Shown: piece by piece, positions 28,071-38,011 of the stretch
Layout of the letters: every line of letters begins with the position of its first letter
Position numbering within the stretch: position 1 is the stretch's first letter
Assembly (NCBI RefSeq): GCF_900250075.1
Contig: NZ_LT977071.1
Coordinates: forward strand, 908,138-972,137
DNA length: 64,000 bases
Origin: Cupriavidus taiwanensis
Lineage (GTDB): Bacteria > Pseudomonadota > Gammaproteobacteria > Burkholderiales > Burkholderiaceae
Reading direction: 5' to 3'
Notes under the pieces: model-generated
Databases searched by the model: none
The model's input: only the letters and a program-made list of their open reading frames with translations
What the model was told of the DNA's origin: nothing
Made by a program: the position numbers and the translations under genes

Positions 28071-28388
28071 TTGGAAAGCAGTGAAGTTCTCCAGGAGATC
28101 AGGGAGGTTAACCTCGCCTATCTGCTGCTCGCGCAACGCCTTGTGCGCGAAAACCAGGTCGAAGCCATGTTCAGGCTCGGGGTCAGCAAGGAAATCGCGG
28201 ATATCCTTGCCAAGCTGACCTCGGCGCAACTCGTCAAGCTCGCGGCATCCAACATGGTGCTGTGCAGGTTCCGCTTCGACGACCATGCACTTCTGTCTAC
28301 TCTCACCCACACGGCCAAGAGCCATGACATGCAGCAGATCCACGCCGCGATCCTGCTCGCACGTCAGCCTGTGGAGTCGCTCAATTGA
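28071..28388 (+). CDS. flhD: Flagellar master regulator subunit FlhD
   Basis: The 105-residue protein matches Flh[25 protein letters not shown] at the N-terminus, [17 protein letters not shown] and [11 protein letters not shown]. FlhD pairs with FlhC as a hetero-hexamer that activates class II flagellar promoters with sigma-70. The start appears to be TTG at 28071, with GGGGA upstream, since no ATG or GTG gives the full conserved N-terminus. It overlaps flhC by 4 bp, indicating coupled translation. Confidence 0.95.
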   Translation: MESSEVLQEIREVNLAYLLLAQRLVRENQVEAMFRLGVSKEIADILAKLTSAQLVKLAASNMVLCRFRFDDHALLSTLTHTAKSHDMQQIHAAILLARQPVESLN

Positions 28389-28990
28389 CCGCGCTCCTGC
28401 AGGCCGAGCCAAACCGGAGCTACACGGCCACCTCCGTTCCCAGCCGCAAGAGCGTGCTACAGGACGCCAACCAGACCCAGCTCGCGATCGAGCTGATCGG
28501 CCTGGGCGCGCGCCTGCAGGTGCTTGAAGCCGAGACCACGCTGTCGCGTGACCGGCTGATCCGCTTGTACAAGGAGCTGCGCGGCGTCTCGCCCCCCAAG
28601 GGCATGCTGCCGTTCTCGACCGACTGGTTCACCACCTGGCTGCCGAATATCCACTCGTCGCTGTTCTTCTCCGCCTACCAGTTCATGGTGCAGGAAGGCG
28701 AGACCGTGGGCATCCGCGCGGTGGTGGCCGCCTACCGCCTGTACCTCGAGCATGTTTCGCTGCTCGGCGGTGAAATTGTCTTAAGTTTCACGCGGGCCTG
28801 GACGTTAGTACGGTTCTTCGAGAGCAACATGCTGCAGCTGTCCCGGTGCACGTGTTGCGGCGGACAGTTTGTCACGCACGCGTATGAGCCGCACGCGAAC
28901 TTCGTGTGCAGCCTGTGCCGTCCGCCGTCGCGCGCAGGGAAAGTGAAGAAGCTCTCGAAAGACGCCGCCGCCGTGCAGACCAACGCCTGA
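28385..28990 (+). CDS. flhC: Flagellar master regulator subunit FlhC
   Basis: The 201-residue protein matches FlhC, with [35 protein letters not shown] and the zinc-binding C-terminal part (Cys155-x2-Cys158 and Cys175-x2-Cys178). FlhC supplies most of the DNA contacts in the FlhD4C2 complex. Its start is a TTG within TTGA, overlapping the flhD stop codon. It is followed by motA after 119 bp. Confidence 0.95.
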   Translation: MTALLQAEPNRSYTATSVPSRKSVLQDANQTQLAIELIGLGARLQVLEAETTLSRDRLIRLYKELRGVSPPKGMLPFSTDWFTTWLPNIHSSLFFSAYQFMVQEGETVGIRAVVAAYRLYLEHVSLLGGEIVLSFTRAWTLVRFFESNMLQLSRCTCCGGQFVTHAYEPHANFVCSLCRPPSRAGKVKKLSKDAAAVQTNA

Positions 28991-29109
28991 TCCTGGTCAA
29001 GGTCCGCCGGCTGGCAAGCTTGCTGCGCTGGCGGACGGATTCCCTCCGTACGCCCGTGCCGCGGGCCAATGAGCGTGGCTGACGCGCGTTTTTAGACGGG
29101 GATCCGATC

Positions 29110-29973
29110 GTGCTAGTAGTTCTTGGCTATGTCGTCGTGGTAGCGGCGGTGCTTGGCGGTTACGCCATGACCGGCGGCCATATGGGCGCGCTATATCAAC
29201 CTGCGGAAGTGGTGATCATCGCAGGCGCCGCCATCGGCGCCTTCATCGCCACCAATACCGGCAAGGCCATCAAGGCCACCGCGCGCGCGCTGCCGGGCCT
29301 GTTCAAGAGTTCCAAGTACAAGAAAGAGCTGTACCTGGACGTCATGTCGCTGCTGTACGTGCTGCTGTCCAAGGCACGGCGCGAGGGCATCCTGTTCCTG
29401 GAAAAGGAAATCGCCGACCCCGCCGCCAGCAGCGTGTTCAGCCAGTACCCGCGCATCCTGTCGGATCCGGTGGTGATGGAATTCCTCACCGACTACCTGC
29501 GCATGATGGTCAACGGCAACATGAATGCGTTCGAGATCGAGGCCCTGATGGACCACGAGATCGAGACCTTCCGCCATGAAGCCGAGATCCCCGCCCATGC
29601 GCTGTCGCGCGTCGGCGATGGCCTGCCGGCGTTCGGCATCGTCGCCGCGGTGATGGGCGTGGTCCATGCGCTGGGTTCGGCCGACCTGCCGCCGGCCGAG
29701 CTGGGCGCACTGATCGCGCACGCCATGGTCGGCACCTTCCTCGGCATCCTGCTGGCCTACGGCTTTATCTCGCCGCTGGCGGCGCGCATCGAGCTGCAGG
29801 TGTCCGAGAACGTCAAGGTCTACGAGTGCATCAAGGTGGTGCTGCTGGCCTCCCTGAACGGCTACGCGCCGCTGGTGGCGGTGGAGTTCGGCCGCAAGGT
29901 GCTGTACTCCACGGTGCGACCGTCGTTCCTCGAGCTCGACGACCACGTGCGTGAAGTGAAGAGCCTGAACTAA
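29110..29973 (+). CDS. motA: Flagellar motor stator protein MotA
   Basis: The 287-residue inner-membrane protein has four predicted membrane helices and a large cytoplasmic loop. The loop carries charged residues that act on FliG (KARREGILFLEKEI). Functional prolines are visible in GDGLPAFGIVAAVMG and YGFISPLAARIE. With MotB it forms the proton-driven stator. The start is GTG at 29110. It precedes motB by 33 bp. Confidence 0.95.
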   Translation: MLVVLGYVVVVAAVLGGYAMTGGHMGALYQPAEVVIIAGAAIGAFIATNTGKAIKATARALPGLFKSSKYKKELYLDVMSLLYVLLSKARREGILFLEKEIADPAASSVFSQYPRILSDPVVMEFLTDYLRMMVNGNMNAFEIEALMDHEIETFRHEAEIPAHALSRVGDGLPAFGIVAAVMGVVHALGSADLPPAELGALIAHAMVGTFLGILLAYGFISPLAARIELQVSENVKVYECIKVVLLASLNGYAPLVAVEFGRKVLYSTVRPSFLELDDHVREVKSLN

Positions 29974-30006
29974 GCAGCCGGCAACGCACGCAGCAAGGGG
30001 CACCAC

Positions 30007-30969
30007 ATGAGCAGCGCACACGATATGCGTCCGATCATCGTCCGCCGGGCGAAGTCGCACGCCAGGCCGCACGGCAACCACAGCTGGAAGATTGCCTACG
30101 CCGACTTCATGACGGCGATGATGGCGCTGTTCCTGGTGCTGTGGCTGCTGTCCAGCGCCAACAAGAAGACGCTGGAAGGCATTGCCGAATACTTCCGCAT
30201 GCCGCTCAAGGTCGCCATCGTCGGCGGCGAGAAGAGCAGCCAGTCGCCCAGCGTGATTCCGGGCGGCGGCATGGACGTGATGCGCAAGGACGGCGAGATC
30301 ATGCGCGCGCACGACAACGACCCCAGCGACGAACAGCGCCGCAACGAGCAGCAGGAAGCGCAGCGGCTGCGCGCGCTCAAGCAGCGCCTGGAACAGATCA
30401 TCGAGAACAACCCGGTGCTGCGCCAGTTCCGCCCGCAGCTGCTGCTGGACATCACCAGCGAAGGCCTGCGCATCCAGATCCTGGATACGCAGAACCGGCC
30501 CATGTTCCGCACCGGCAGCGCCATCGTCGAAAGCTATATGCGCACCATCCTGCGCGAGATCGGCCCGGTGCTGAACGAGCTGCCCAACAAGGTCAGCCTG
30601 TCCGGCCATACCGACGCGGCCAACTATTCCAACGGCGAGCGCACCTACAGCAACTGGGAGCTGTCCGGCGACCGCGCCAACGCCTCGCGCCGCGAGCTGA
30701 TCGCGGGCGGCATGCAGGAGGGCAAGGTGCTGCGCGTGCTGGGCCTGGCCGCGACCATGCCGCTGGACAAGGACGACCTGCTGGCGCCGGTCAACCGCCG
30801 CATCAGCATCGTGGTGCTGAACCAGAAGGCGCAGGCGCGCTTCGAGGCCGAGAACGCCAGCGCCGCCGAGGTCACGGTGGCGGCGCAGGCCGGCAAGGCC
30901 GCGCAGGAGATGCAGGCAGGGCTGGCGGCGTCGGCACCGGCCGCGGCTGCAAAAGGCAAGTCACCATGA
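30007..30969 (+). CDS. motB: Flagellar motor stator protein MotB
   Basis: The 320-residue protein has a short basic N-terminus and one membrane helix starting IAYADFMTAMMALFLVLW. Asp33 is the proton-accepting residue. A plug/linker region follows, then a periplasmic OmpA-like peptidoglycan-binding domain (LSGHTDAANY and NWELSGDRANASRR). It anchors the stator around the motor and completes the MotA channel. Confidence 0.95.
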   Translation: MSSAHDMRPIIVRRAKSHARPHGNHSWKIAYADFMTAMMALFLVLWLLSSANKKTLEGIAEYFRMPLKVAIVGGEKSSQSPSVIPGGGMDVMRKDGEIMRAHDNDPSDEQRRNEQQEAQRLRALKQRLEQIIENNPVLRQFRPQLLLDITSEGLRIQILDTQNRPMFRTGSAIVESYMRTILREIGPVLNELPNKVSLSGHTDAANYSNGERTYSNWELSGDRANASRRELIAGGMQEGKVLRVLGLAATMPLDKDDLLAPVNRRISIVVLNQKAQARFEAENASAAEVTVAAQAGKAAQEMQAGLAASAPAAAAKGKSP

Positions 30970-30980
30970 AGCGCGATAGT

Positions 30981-31068
30981 CGTCGTTCCCGCGCATGCGG
31001 GAACCCAGTGACTTTTCCCCGAAGGGGACGTGAAAGACGCTGGGTTCCCGCCTGCGCGGGAATGACAG
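30981..31068. repeat. REP-like inverted repeat between motB and cheA
   Basis: Two arms of about 30 bp (30981-31010 and 31039-31068) are inverted copies with a few mismatches. Each arm is itself a small palindrome (TTCCCGCGCATGCGGGAA and TTCCCGCCTGCGCGGGAA). The spacer holds a smaller hairpin TCCCCGAAGGGGA. This resembles dispersed REP-type elements of proteobacteria and may act as a partial terminator or mRNA-stability element inside the operon. Confidence 0.8.
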
Positions 31069-31123
31069 TAGTGTTGTTGCGCCGTCGCGAAATAGTGAAT
31101 AACCGCAAGTGACTCAGGACGCC

Positions 31124-33136
31124 ATGTCTGTCGATATCGATATCACTCAGTTTTACCAGACCTTCTTCGAGGAAGCGGAAGAGCTGCTCGTTGAAATGGA
31201 GCAGCTGCTGCTCGGCCTGGACATCGAGGCGCCCGATGCCGAGCACCTGAACGCCATCTTCCGCGCCGCGCATTCGATCAAGGGCGGCGCCGCCACCTTC
31301 GGCTTCGCCGCGCTGACCGAGACCACCCATATCTTCGAGAACCTGCTGGACCGCACGCGCCGGCAGGAACTGGCGTTGACCAGGACCATCATCGACACCT
31401 TTCTGGAAACCAAGGACGTGTTGCAAGACCAGCTCAACGCCTACCGCAACGGCACCGAACCCGATCCGGAAACGCTGGCGCGCATCTGCGCCGTGCTGCA
31501 GCAGCTGGCGCAGGAAGCCGCCGGCCATGAACCCGCCCCGGCACCCGCCGCGGCTGCCGCGCCCGCGCCTGTCGCGGCCGCCGCGCCCGCAACCGCCCCC
31601 GCCGGCGGTGGCCTGAAGATCCGCCTGATCAAGGTCTCGGCGTCCGACCAGGCGCTGCTGCGCGAAGAACTGGCCAACCTGGGCGAGATCACCGGCCAGC
31701 AGGAAACCAATGGCGAACTGGTGGTGTGGCTCAACACTCAATGCAGCGCCGACGACATCATCGCGGTGTGCTGCTTCGTCATCGACGCCGACCAGATCGT
31801 GATCGAAGCCGCGGCCGATGCGCCGGCGGCGGCGCCGGCCCCGGCAGAGGTGGTCGCGCCCGCGCCAGCGCCAGTGGCTGCCGCGCCCGCGCCGGCCCCC
31901 GCCGCGCGCGAGAAGGCCAAGGCGGCCCCGGCCCCCGCACCGGCGCACGGCGAAGGCTCGATCCGCGTGCCCACCGAGAAGGTCGACCAGATCATCAACC
32001 TGGTGGGCGAGCTGGTGATCACGCAGTCGATGCTGGCGCAGACCGCCTCGTCGCTGGACCCGGTGCTGTTCGACCGCCTGTTCTCCGGCATGGGCCAGCT
32101 CGAGCGCAATGCGCGCGACCTGCAGGAAGCGGTGATGTCGATCCGCATGATGCCGATGGATTATGTGTTCTCGCGCTTCCCGCGCCTGGTGCGCGACCTG
32201 GCCAGCAAGCTCGGCAAGCAGATCGACCTGGTTACGTTCGGCAAGGCCACCGAGCTGGACAAGAGCCTGATCGAACGCATCATCGATCCGCTGACGCACC
32301 TGGTGCGCAACAGCCTGGACCACGGCATCGAAACCCCCGACAAGCGCGTCGCCGCCGGCAAGGACGCGACCGGCCAGCTGATCCTGTCCGCGCAGCACCA
32401 TGGCGGCAATATCGTCATCGAAGTCAGCGACGACGGCGGCGGCCTGAACCGCGAGCGCATCCTGGCCAAGGCCATCCAGAACGGCCTGCCGGTGTCCGAG
32501 ACCATCACCGACGAGGAAGTCTGGCAGCTGATCTTCGCACCGGGCTTCTCCACTGCCGAAGTCGTCACCGACGTCTCCGGCCGTGGCGTGGGCATGGACG
32601 TGGTCAAGCGCAACATCCAGGAGATGGGCGGGCACGTGCAGATCAGCTCGCGCCCGGGCCTGGGCACCACCATCCGCATCGTGCTGCCGCTGACGCTGGC
32701 GATCCTGGACGGCATGTCGGTCAAGGTGGGCGAGGAGACCTTCATCCTGCCGCTGAACTGCGTGATGGAGTCGCTGCAGCCCAAGGCCGAAGACGTGCAC
32801 ACCGCCGCCAACTCCGACCGCGTCATGCACGTGCGCGGCGAGTACCTGCCGCTGCTGGAGATGCACCGCGTGTTCAACGTCGCCAACGCGCTGCAGGAAC
32901 CGACGCAGGGTATCGCCGTGATCCTGCAGGCCGAAGGCAAGCGCTTCGCGCTGCTGGTGGACCAGCTGATCGGCCAGCACCAGGTGGTGCTGAAGAACCT
33001 GGAAACCAACTACCGCAAGGTGCCGTGCATCTCGGCGGCAACCATCCTTGGCGACGGCAGCGTGGCGCTGATCGTCGATGTCGGCGCGCTGCAGCGCACC
33101 GGCGTGCGCCGGCAGGAACCGGCGCTGCAGCAGTAA
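31124..33136 (+). CDS. cheA: Chemotaxis histidine kinase CheA
   Basis: The protein is 670 residues from the ATG at 31124, which has AGGA upstream; a GTG at 31109 is a weaker alternative. Domains in order are Hpt with His50 (FRAAHSIKGG), two Ala/Pro-rich linkers flanking a P2-like CheY/CheB-binding domain (about 165-240), dimerisation P3 (VDQIINLVGELVI), the ATPase P4 (HLVRNSLDHGIE, SDDGGGLNRERI, GRGVGMDVV) and a CheW-like P5. It phosphorylates CheY and CheB in response to receptors. Confidence 0.95.
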   Translation: MSVDIDITQFYQTFFEEAEELLVEMEQLLLGLDIEAPDAEHLNAIFRAAHSIKGGAATFGFAALTETTHIFENLLDRTRRQELALTRTIIDTFLETKDVLQDQLNAYRNGTEPDPETLARICAVLQQLAQEAAGHEPAPAPAAAAAPAPVAAAAPATAPAGGGLKIRLIKVSASDQALLREELANLGEITGQQETNGELVVWLNTQCSADDIIAVCCFVIDADQIVIEAAADAPAAAPAPAEVVAPAPAPVAAAPAPAPAAREKAKAAPAPAPAHGEGSIRVPTEKVDQIINLVGELVITQSMLAQTASSLDPVLFDRLFSGMGQLERNARDLQEAVMSIRMMPMDYVFSRFPRLVRDLASKLGKQIDLVTFGKATELDKSLIERIIDPLTHLVRNSLDHGIETPDKRVAAGKDATGQLILSAQHHGGNIVIEVSDDGGGLNRERILAKAIQNGLPVSETITDEEVWQLIFAPGFSTAEVVTDVSGRGVGMDVVKRNIQEMGGHVQISSRPGLGTTIRIVLPLTLAILDGMSVKVGEETFILPLNCVMESLQPKAEDVHTAANSDRVMHVRGEYLPLLEMHRVFNVANALQEPTQGIAVILQAEGKRFALLVDQLIGQHQVVLKNLETNYRKVPCISAATILGDGSVALIVDVGALQRTGVRRQEPALQQ

Positions 33137-33160
33137 TCGATCACAGGAGAACAAGCCATC

Positions 33161-33655
33161 ATGGCCGGCATCGGACACATCGATACCCCCGGAAGCGACG
33201 CTTCGGGCCAGGAGTTCCTGGTCTTCACGCTGGGGTCGGAGGAATACGGCATCGACATCCTCAAGGTGCAGGAGATCCGCAGCTACGAGACCGTCACGCG
33301 CATCTCCAGCGCGCCCGACTTCATCAAGGGCGTGACCAACCTGCGCGGCGTGATCGTGCCCATCGTCGACCTGCGGCTGAAGTTCCGCCTGGGCAACGTG
33401 CGCTACGACCACCAGACCGTGGTGATCATCCTCAACGTGGCCGGCCGCGTGGTCGGCATCGTGGTGGATGGTGTGTCGGACGTGCTGACGCTGACCGGTG
33501 ATGCGATCAAGCCCGCGCCGGAGTTCGGCGTGTCGATCTCGACCGAGCACCTGACTGGCCTGGGCACCATCGACGGCCGCATGCTGGTGCTGATCGACAT
33601 CGAGAAGCTGATGACCAGCCCCGAGATGGCCCTGGTCGAAGCCGAGTTCGCCTGA
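33161..33655 (+). CDS. cheW: Chemotaxis coupling protein CheW
   Basis: The 164-residue CheW lies 24 bp after cheA. It carries [40 protein letters not shown] and [13 protein letters not shown]. It couples receptors to CheA. It is a close paralogue of the gene at 22647, with differences mainly at the two ends. Confidence 0.95.
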   Translation: MAGIGHIDTPGSDASGQEFLVFTLGSEEYGIDILKVQEIRSYETVTRISSAPDFIKGVTNLRGVIVPIVDLRLKFRLGNVRYDHQTVVIILNVAGRVVGIVVDGVSDVLTLTGDAIKPAPEFGVSISTEHLTGLGTIDGRMLVLIDIEKLMTSPEMALVEAEFA

Positions 33656-33681
33656 TTTCCGCACTGCCGAAGCAACAGCCC

Positions 33682-34596
33682 ATGACGCCGTTCCGCAACG
33701 CCGCCCCCGCGCACACCGGCCCGCTCGCCGCGCCGGCCGCCCTGCTGCGGCGCGACGACGCGCGCGACTTCCTGCTGACCGAGCGCGACTTCGAGCAGAT
33801 CCGCACGCTGATCCACCGGCGCGCCGGCATCTCGCTGGGCAGCCACAAGCGCGAGATGGTCTACAGCCGGCTTGCGCGCCGGCTGCGCACGCTGCAGCTG
33901 ACCGACTTCGCCTCGTACCTGGCGCTGCTGGAAGCGGACGACCGCTCGCCGGAGTGGGAGTTCTTCACCAACGCGCTGACCACGAACCTGACTTCGTTCT
34001 TCCGCGAGGCGCACCACTTCCCGCTGCTGGCGGAGCATGCCAAACAGATTGGCCGGCCCTACAGCGTCTGGTGCTCGGCCGCGTCCACCGGCGAGGAACC
34101 GTACTCGATCGCCATCACCCTGGCCGAGGCGCTGGGCGACCGCGCCGGCACCGTGCTGGCTACCGACATCGACACCCAGGTACTGGCCAAGGCCCGCAGC
34201 GGCGTCTATTCGGCCGAGCAGGTGGCGCGGCTGTCGCCGGAACGGCTCAAGCGCTTCTTCCTGAAGGGCACCGGTCCGCGCACCGGCTCGGTCAAGGTCA
34301 AGCCCGAGCTGGCCGCCACCATCGCGTTCGAGCCGCTGAACCTGCTCGCGCCCGACTGGGGCATCCGCGAGCAGTTCGATGCCATCTTCTGCCGCAACGT
34401 GATGATCTACTTCGACAAGCCGACCCAGGGGCGCATCCTGGAGCGCTTCGTGCCGCTGCTCAAGCCGCACGGGCTGCTGTTCGCCGGCCATTCGGAGAAC
34501 TTCTCCTACGTCACGCGCGCGTTCCAGCTGCGCGGGCAGACCGTCTATGAACTGGCACCGGGCGCGCTGTCCGCGGCCGGCCGGGGCAGGCAGTAA
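33682..34596 (+). CDS. cheR: Chemoreceptor methyltransferase CheR
   Basis: The 304-residue protein has the N-terminal helical CheR domain ([31 protein letters not shown]). The SAM-dependent methyltransferase domain follows, with [31 protein letters not shown] and the late [14 protein letters not shown]. It adds methyl groups to receptor glutamates for adaptation, using the WxxF tails of receptors. It overlaps cheD by one base. Confidence 0.95.
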   Translation: MTPFRNAAPAHTGPLAAPAALLRRDDARDFLLTERDFEQIRTLIHRRAGISLGSHKREMVYSRLARRLRTLQLTDFASYLALLEADDRSPEWEFFTNALTTNLTSFFREAHHFPLLAEHAKQIGRPYSVWCSAASTGEEPYSIAITLAEALGDRAGTVLATDIDTQVLAKARSGVYSAEQVARLSPERLKRFFLKGTGPRTGSVKVKPELAATIAFEPLNLLAPDWGIREQFDAIFCRNVMIYFDKPTQGRILERFVPLLKPHGLLFAGHSENFSYVTRAFQLRGQTVYELAPGALSAAGRGRQ

Positions 34597-35246
34597 TGCG
34601 CACGCCCCACCTGCCCGAAGCGCTGGCCACGCGCACCTACTTCGACCGCGAGTTCGGCAAGCAGGCCATCAAGCTGCTGCCCAACGAGTACTACGTGACG
34701 CGCGACGACGTGGTGCTGACCACCGTGCTGGGCTCTTGCGTGGCCGCCTGCATCCGTGACGAGGTGGCCGGCGTCGGCGGCATGAACCACTTCATGCTGC
34801 CGGACGACGACGGCAGCGCCGACCGCATGCTGTCGGCATCGATGCGCTATGGCAGCTATGCGCTGGAGGTGCTGATCAACGAACTGCTCAAGATGGGCGC
34901 GCGCCGCGAGCGGCTCGAGGCCAAGGTCTTCGGCGGCGGCGCGGTGCTGGCCAACATGACCACGCTGAACATCGGCGACCGCAACGCGGACTTCGTGCTG
35001 CGCTACCTGAAAGCCGAAGAGGTACGCGTGGCGGCGCAGGACCTGCGTGGCCCGCATGCCCGCCGCGTCAGCTATTTCCCGATCGGCGGGCTGGCGCTGG
35101 TGCGCCGCCTGACCCGGCAGGACGACCAGGTTTCGGTGGCGCGCGACGAACGCGCGCTGGCGCGGGCCATTGCCACGTCGGCGCGCGAACCGTCGCGCTC
35201 GCCGGAACTGTTTGCGCGGCAGACGTACTCGCGCCAGCTTCCCTGA
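34596..35246 (+). CDS. cheD: Chemoreceptor glutamine deamidase CheD
   Basis: The 216-residue protein has the CheD active-site cysteine in [13 protein letters not shown], and the partner histidine and threonine regions in GGMNHFMLP and NADFVLRYL. It deamidates receptor glutamines and can tune CheC/CheX-type phosphatases. Translation starts on the last base of the cheR stop codon (TAATG), which couples the two genes. Confidence 0.94.
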   Translation: MRTPHLPEALATRTYFDREFGKQAIKLLPNEYYVTRDDVVLTTVLGSCVAACIRDEVAGVGGMNHFMLPDDDGSADRMLSASMRYGSYALEVLINELLKMGARRERLEAKVFGGGAVLANMTTLNIGDRNADFVLRYLKAEEVRVAAQDLRGPHARRVSYFPIGGLALVRRLTRQDDQVSVARDERALARAIATSAREPSRSPELFARQTYSRQLP

Positions 35247-35268
35247 ACCCCTACAAGCACGACCAATC

Positions 35269-36351
35269 ATGACTGCCGCCAAGATCAAGGTGCTGTGCGT
35301 GGATGACTCCGCGCTGATCCGCAGCCTGATGACGGAGATCATCAACAGCCAGCCCGACATGGAAGTGGTCAGCACCGCGCCCGACCCGCTGGTGGCGCGC
35401 GACCTGATCAAGCGCCTGAACCCCGACGTGCTGACGCTCGACGTCGAAATGCCGCGCATGGACGGCCTGGATTTTCTGGAGCGGCTGATGCGGCTGCGGC
35501 CGATGCCGGTGCTGATGGTGTCGTCGCTGACCGAGCGCGGCTCCGAAATCACCATGCGCGCGCTGGAGCTGGGCGCGGTCGACTTCGTCACCAAGCCCAA
35601 GCTGGGCATCCGCGACGGGCTGCTCGAATACACCGACACCATTGCCGACAAGCTGCGCGCCGCATCGCGCGCACGCGTGCGCGCGGCCACGCCAACGGCC
35701 GCGCCTGCAGCCACCGGCACCGCGCCCGTGCCGATGCTGCGCAGCCCGCTGCTGTCGACCGAAAAGCTGATCATCCTGGGCGCCTCCACCGGCGGCACCG
35801 AGGCGATCAAGGAATTCCTGATGCCGCTGCCGCCCGACAGCCCCGCGGTGATGATCGTGCAGCATATGCCGGCCGGCTTCACGCGCTCGTTCGCGCAGCG
35901 GCTGGACGGCCTGTGCCGCATCACCGTGAAGGAAGCCGAGCACGGCGAGCGCGTGCTGCCGGGCCATGCGTATATCGCGCCGGGCGACTCGCACCTGCTG
36001 CTGGCGCGCAGCGGCGCCAACTACGTCGCGCACCTGTCGCAGGAGGCGCCGGTCAACCGCCATCGCCCGTCGGTGGACGTGCTGTTCGATTCGGCCGCGC
36101 AGCACGGCGGCAAGAACGTGATCGGCGTAATCCTGACCGGCATGGGCCGCGACGGCGCACGTGGCATGCTGCGCATGCGCGACGCCGGCGCCTACAATCT
36201 GGCGCAGGACGAGCAGACCTGCATCGTGTTTGGCATGCCGAAGGAGGCGATCGCCGCCGGCGGCGTGCATGAAGTCGTGCCCTTGCCGGCGATGACCCAG
36301 CGCGTGATGGCGCGCCTGGCCACGTACGGCACGCGCGCGCAACGCGTCTAG
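35269..36351 (+). CDS. cheB: Chemoreceptor methylesterase CheB
   Basis: The 360-residue protein has a receiver domain with phosphoacceptor Asp58 ([12 protein letters not shown]), a linker and a C-terminal methylesterase. The catalytic set is Ser173 (GASTGGTEA), His199 (VQHMP) and an aspartate in [11 protein letters not shown], near residue 295. It removes receptor methyl groups when phosphorylated by CheA. The ATG at 35269 begins the receiver domain; 33 upstream codons belong to cheD in another frame. Confidence 0.95.
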   Translation: MTAAKIKVLCVDDSALIRSLMTEIINSQPDMEVVSTAPDPLVARDLIKRLNPDVLTLDVEMPRMDGLDFLERLMRLRPMPVLMVSSLTERGSEITMRALELGAVDFVTKPKLGIRDGLLEYTDTIADKLRAASRARVRAATPTAAPAATGTAPVPMLRSPLLSTEKLIILGASTGGTEAIKEFLMPLPPDSPAVMIVQHMPAGFTRSFAQRLDGLCRITVKEAEHGERVLPGHAYIAPGDSHLLLARSGANYVAHLSQEAPVNRHRPSVDVLFDSAAQHGGKNVIGVILTGMGRDGARGMLRMRDAGAYNLAQDEQTCIVFGMPKEAIAAGGVHEVVPLPAMTQRVMARLATYGTRAQRV

Positions 36352-36421
36352 TCGAGCCGGCAAGCCCAAACAACAAAGCCGGACCAACAAGTCATCACTG
36401 CATTTACCTGGAGCCCTTAAA

Positions 36422-36808
36422 GTGGACAAGAACATCAAGATCCTGGTCGTGGACGATTTCCCGACCATGCGCCGGATCATCCGCAACCTGCTCAAGGAGC
36501 TGGGTTTCGTCAACGTCGAGGAAGCCGAGGACGGCGCCGCCGGCCTGGAAAAAGCCAAGGACGGCAGCTTCCAGTTCGTGATCTCGGACTGGAACATGCC
36601 CAACATGGACGGCCTGTCGATGCTGCAGGCCATCCGCGCCGACGCCAACATCGGCAAGATCCCGGTGCTGATGGTCACCGCCGAGGCCAAGAAGGAAAAC
36701 ATCATCGCCGCGGCCCAGGCCGGCGCCAACGGCTACGTGGTCAAGCCGTTCACGGCCGCCACGCTGGACGAGAAGATCACCAAGATCTTCGAGAAGCTCG
36801 GCGGCTGA
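36422..36808 (+). CDS. cheY: Chemotaxis response regulator CheY
   Basis: The 128-residue protein starts at GTG. It has Asp11-Asp12, phosphoacceptor Asp56 ([11 protein letters not shown]), Thr86 and Lys108, matching canonical enterobacterial-type CheY. Phosphorylated CheY binds FliM and reverses the motor. It is followed by its phosphatase gene cheZ after 18 bp. Confidence 0.96.
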   Translation: MDKNIKILVVDDFPTMRRIIRNLLKELGFVNVEEAEDGAAGLEKAKDGSFQFVISDWNMPNMDGLSMLQAIRADANIGKIPVLMVTAEAKKENIIAAAQAGANGYVVKPFTAATLDEKITKIFEKLGG

Positions 36809-36826
36809 GGCGGAGGCGCGTTTGTC

Positions 36827-37462
36827 ATGACCCCCACCCTGAGCAACGATTCCGCCGAACAACTGATCCTGCGCATCGGCAACCTGACGCGCATGCTGCG
36901 CGACAACATGCGCGAGCTCGGCCTGGACAAGGAAATCGAGCGCGCCGCGCAAGCCATCCCCGACGCGCGCGACCGCCTGAACTACATCGCCGCGATGACC
37001 GAGCAGGCCGCCGAACGCACGCTCAACGCGGTCGAACTGGCGCAGCCGATCCAGTCCGACATCGAACAGCAAGCCGAAGCGCTGGACAAGCGCTGGGCCG
37101 CCTGGTTTGAACAGCCGGTGGAACTGGCCGACGCCCGCTCGCTGGTACTGGACACCCGCGCCTTCCTGTCCGAGGTGCCCGGCCAGGCCCGCGCCACCAA
37201 CAGCCACCTGCTCGACATCATGATGGCGCAGGACTTCCAGGACCTGACCGGCCAGGTCATCAAGAAGATGATGGACATGATCCGCACGCTGGAGCAGGAA
37301 CTGCTGCAGGTGCTGATTGACAACGTGCCGTCAGAGCGGCGGGTGGAAGTGCAGGCGCCGTCGACGCTGATGAATGGGCCGCAGGTGAATCCGGAAGGGA
37401 AACCGGATGTGGTGTCGGACCAGGCGCAGGTGGATGATTTGTTGGCTAGTTTGGGGTTTTGA
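36827..37462 (+). CDS. cheZ: CheY phosphatase CheZ
   Basis: The 211-residue protein is largely helical and forms a long four-helix bundle in known relatives. It has the catalytic segment DIMMAQDFQDLTGQVI and the C-terminal CheY-binding helix QVDDLLASLGF. It speeds removal of phosphate from CheY. It is the last gene of the che operon before the palindromic repeat and accessory island. Confidence 0.95.
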   Translation: MTPTLSNDSAEQLILRIGNLTRMLRDNMRELGLDKEIERAAQAIPDARDRLNYIAAMTEQAAERTLNAVELAQPIQSDIEQQAEALDKRWAAWFEQPVELADARSLVLDTRAFLSEVPGQARATNSHLLDIMMAQDFQDLTGQVIKKMMDMIRTLEQELLQVLIDNVPSERRVEVQAPSTLMNGPQVNPEGKPDVVSDQAQVDDLLASLGF

Positions 37463-37496
37463 GGTTTGAATAGCCTGCGGCATTGCGCGATGCCGC

Positions 37497-37549
37497 GTGT
37501 TTTCTCCCCTCTCCCGCTTGCGGGAGAGGGGCGGGGGTGAGGGCCGGCG
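37497..37549. repeat. 53-bp palindrome-containing repeat, copy A
   Basis: The block contains a 12-bp stem, CCCCTCTCCCGC / GCGGGAGAGGGG (37506-37517 and 37520-37531). The 53 bases are identical to the reverse complement of 55026-55078. It lies just after cheZ and could also end the che transcript, though no strong T run follows. Confidence 0.85.
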
Positions 37550-37649
37550 CATCCACGAAGTCAACCGCATCAACACCTGCGCACCGCTACATCCCCGCAG
37601 CCCGGCGATGAACGTTTTTAAGAGTTTGCCCATACTCGCGCTTGCTGCC

Positions 37650-37865
37650 CCTCTTCATACTGGGTTCGTCGCTGCGTCGTGGCGACCGGGTTTAGCAGCC
37701 TGAAAAGAGAGAGCCGAACGTTCGTCTTCTGGCGGTATCCTTACGTTCGCCGCGCCTGCGCACGCCCCTTCATTGGGCGGGCCCTGGCAGGGGAGCCTTC
37801 GGGCTCGCCGGCTTTTGGCTCTTTCCCCGGTCTGCTAACCCTGCCTTGCGCCCGCCCACCCTAAT
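37650..37865 (+). ncRNA. C4-antisense-RNA-like structured element
   Basis: The stretch can fold into nested hairpins: CGCCC/GGGCG (37763-37779), a GAGCC-UUCG-GGCTC hairpin (37793-37806), and GCAGGG/CCCTGC enclosing it (37787-37844). The string GGGCGGGCCCTGGCAGGGG and the later CCCCGGTCTGCTAACCCTGC match what I remember of C4-type antisense RNAs found near phage immunity and ash/icd genes. Extent and strand are inferred. A 61-codon frame over the same bases is probably not a gene. Confidence 0.45.
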
Positions 37866-38011
37866 CATCAGCCGGGGAGCGGGACTGAACCTGTATGGAT
37901 AAGGGGGCATTCCCATGCTTCATTTCTTACTTGCCCATTCTGGGCGATTGGCGATCTTCAGTACCTTCACAATGCAGCAGCGTGCGCGGGGCGCGTATGT
38001 GGAGGTGTGCC

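Noticed and set aside
37679..37864. 61-codon plus-strand frame (VATGFSSLKRESRTF type)
   Set aside because: It lies over the C4-like structured element, its codons follow the hairpins, and it has no clear ribosome site.
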